IMG/VR virus record: IMGVR_UViG_3300035670_013228
Span: 62,001-126,000 of that record
DNA from: a virus
Direction: 5' to 3' (one strand)
DNA: 64,000 nucleotides
Positions 62,599-64,000 of this stretch are shown here, in pieces. A program made the position numbers and the translations under genes. The number at the start of each line of letters is the position of its first letter. The stretch's first letter is position 1. The notes beneath the pieces were generated by a model. It saw only the letters and a program-made list of their open reading frames with translations. It ran no database searches and had not been told where the DNA came from.

Positions 62599-64000
62599 TT
62601 AAGATTCGCAATTACTACATGACAAAATATTTCTTGCTAATTCTTGAGCGGGGTTGGCGCTTCGTTGATAATAAAAGGTTTTAATGCCTAATTTCCACCC
62701 TTCTATAAGAAGATCACTAACTTGTTTTGGTGGTATATCTGGACCTATCATTAGATTTAAAGACTGAGACTGATCTATATATTTTTGTCTCTGAGACGCT
62801 TGAATAATAATTTCTTTCTGACTAATTTCTCCAAATGTTTTAAATACTTCTTTTTCATTATCGGATAAGAACTTTAGATGTTGAACAGAACCTCCCTTAA
62901 CGAGAATACTCTTCCAGACAGTTTCGTCATTTTTATTGTATTTTTTAAGAATTTCTTTTAGATGAGGGTTCTTATATGTGAATTTTCCTTTTGCTAAATT
63001 CTTAACAAAATAATTACTATTCAATGGTTCTATGCTAGGACTTACTTGTCCCAATATAAAACTACTGCTAGTTGTTGGAGCAATTGCTAGCGTTGTTACA
63101 TTTCTACGGCCATATCCTTCTAGAATAGGAGCCTCTCCGAATTTTTCTGCTAATTCTCTTGATGCTTTATCTGATCGTTCTCTAATAGTTTGCCACATAT
63201 TAGTATTAATTAGTTTAGCTTGCATACTTTCAAAGCTTATCATTTTGCTTTGAAGATATGAATGCCATCCCAATACTCCCATACCTAATGCCCTATGATT
63301 TAAGGCAAAGTTTCTTGCGCTCTTCATAAAACGAATATTCTCTGTTTTATTTACAAACTCTTGGTTAACGCTATCTAAGAAGTAGATAAGAGTTTCTATC
63401 GCGTCGGTTTGTATAATTTCATCCCAATGAAGTAGATTAAGAGAACTTAGAACACAAACAAAACTATTATTTTCATCTGATGCTAGATTAATTTCTGAAC
63501 ATAGATTGCTACTATTTATTTTTATATTTTTGTCTTTATAAGCTTGCGGAGCATTATTGTTTACAGTATCATAAAAGAATATATATGGATATCCACTCTC
63601 AAATCGTTTTTGAATAATTTTAGCCCAAATTTTTCTTTTGTGCTTATCTCCTTCTACCATACTATGCATCCACTCATCGGTTATTGTAACACCAATACTC
63701 ATATTTTGAATAGGATGACCTTCATTACGAATTTGTAAAAATTCCTCTATATCAGGATGCTCCACCGGCAAGTAGGCCGCAAAGCTTCCTCTTCGTGCCG
63801 ATCCTTGACTAATAACATCTGCTACTTTATCGAACAATTCCATAAAGTGAACAGGGCCGCTACTTTCTCCTCCAACACTAATACTCGCTCCTCGTGATCT
63901 TAATTCTCCGAAATAACCACTAGTACCACCGCCTAATTTGCTCATCATACCAACTTCGGCCACTTTATACAGAATGCTGTCCATTCTGTCGCTGATATGG
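62599..64000 (-). CDS. nrdA: Class I ribonucleotide reductase alpha subunit (5' end outside window)
   Basis: The frame is still open at the right edge (codons before MDSILYK encode HISDR), so the gene is partial. It makes deoxynucleotides from ribonucleoside diphosphates. The visible part has MMSKLGGGTSGYFGELRSRG, the active-site NLCSEINL (N160, C162, E164, numbered from base 63984), IAPTTSSSF, TFYYQRSA (the radical-transfer tyrosine pair) and a C-terminal CSNCES redox pair. These match NrdA. The beta subunit is not in the window. It precedes the MazG-like gene by 13 bases in the same direction. Confidence 0.9.
   Translation of the reverse strand, partial: HISDRMDSILYKVAEVGMMSKLGGGTSGYFGELRSRGASISVGGESSGPVHFMELFDKVADVISQGSARRGSFAAYLPVEHPDIEEFLQIRNEGHPIQNMSIGVTITDEWMHSMVEGDKHKRKIWAKIIQKRFESGYPYIFFYDTVNNNAPQAYKDKNIKINSSNLCSEINLASDENNSFVCVLSSLNLLHWDEIIQTDAIETLIYFLDSVNQEFVNKTENIRFMKSARNFALNHRALGMGVLGWHSYLQSKMISFESMQAKLINTNMWQTIRERSDKASRELAEKFGEAPILEGYGRRNVTTLAIAPTTSSSFILGQVSPSIEPLNSNYFVKNLAKGKFTYKNPHLKEILKKYNKNDETVWKSILVKGGSVQHLKFLSDNEKEVFKTFGEISQKEIIIQASQRQKYIDQSQSLNLMIGPDIPPKQVSDLLIEGWKLGIKTFYYQRSANPAQELARNILSCSNCES

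Noticed and set aside
1-64000. tRNA, rRNA or prophage attachment-site features.
   Set aside because: No cloverleaf-like or rRNA-like sequence was seen in the few short gaps, and no integrase or repeated att-like sequence was recognised. A dedicated tRNA search would be needed to exclude tRNAs inside coding regions.

Overview
This window looks like part of the genome of a large tailed bacteriophage (Caudoviricetes). The evidence is AT-rich DNA with almost no untranslated space, giant virion-type genes on one strand, a phage-encoded replisome on the other, and none of the ribosomal or metabolic genes of a cellular chromosome. The largest gap between genes is under 100 bases. I see no tRNA, rRNA, CRISPR array or insertion sequence. 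The host is not identifiable. A perfect sigma70-type promoter shows that a bacterial vegetative RNA polymerase could transcribe the DNA, and a TonB-like/YfaP-like protein hints weakly at a didermic host, possibly a planctomycete.

Positions 1-38711 (+ strand) are a virion module. It opens inside a giant tape-measure-like gene (at least 5,515 codons in view, start outside the window) that carries a P-loop region, a nucleotidylyltransferase-like domain, a HAD phosphatase-like domain, three HExxH peptidase-like domains, an acetyltransferase-like domain, a tape-measure core, seven copies (one truncated) of a PGEFVV-type motif and an 11-residue repeat array. Then come an Asn-rich fibre or adhesin, two paralogous beta-rich proteins, a 1,332-aa protein, a 533-aa protein with CxxC pairs, a 2,730-aa Cys-rich protein and a small Cys-motif protein. 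The first and second strands meet tail to tail at about 38.7 kb.

Positions 38704-64000 (- strand) read from right to left. At the right edge is nucleotide metabolism (class I ribonucleotide reductase alpha subunit, cut by the window; MazG-like pyrophosphohydrolase; PhoH ATPase; HNH nuclease). Next are small accessory genes and a recombination/replication block: RecA, a Vsr-like nuclease, DnaB helicase, DnaG-type primase, dNMP kinase, RecB-like nuclease, a DNA polymerase III alpha subunit split into two genes with a DnaQ-like exonuclease and a 61-aa gene between them, and SSB. After SSB comes a seven-gene cluster of glycosyltransferases and sugar- or nucleotide-modifying proteins. It is followed by a Vsr-like homing endonuclease candidate, a Rad52-like annealing protein with its zinc-ribbon partner, and the TonB/YfaP-like membrane protein.

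Two points deserve most attention. First, the DnaE polymerase is divided between its palm and its fingers, and the first metal-binding motif of its PHP domain lies in a different reading frame, ended by a TAG that overlaps the GTG start of the main open frame. Second, the giant tape-measure-like protein carries an unusual set of embedded enzyme-like domains, including a duplicated metallopeptidase bracketed by copies of the PGEFVV motif.
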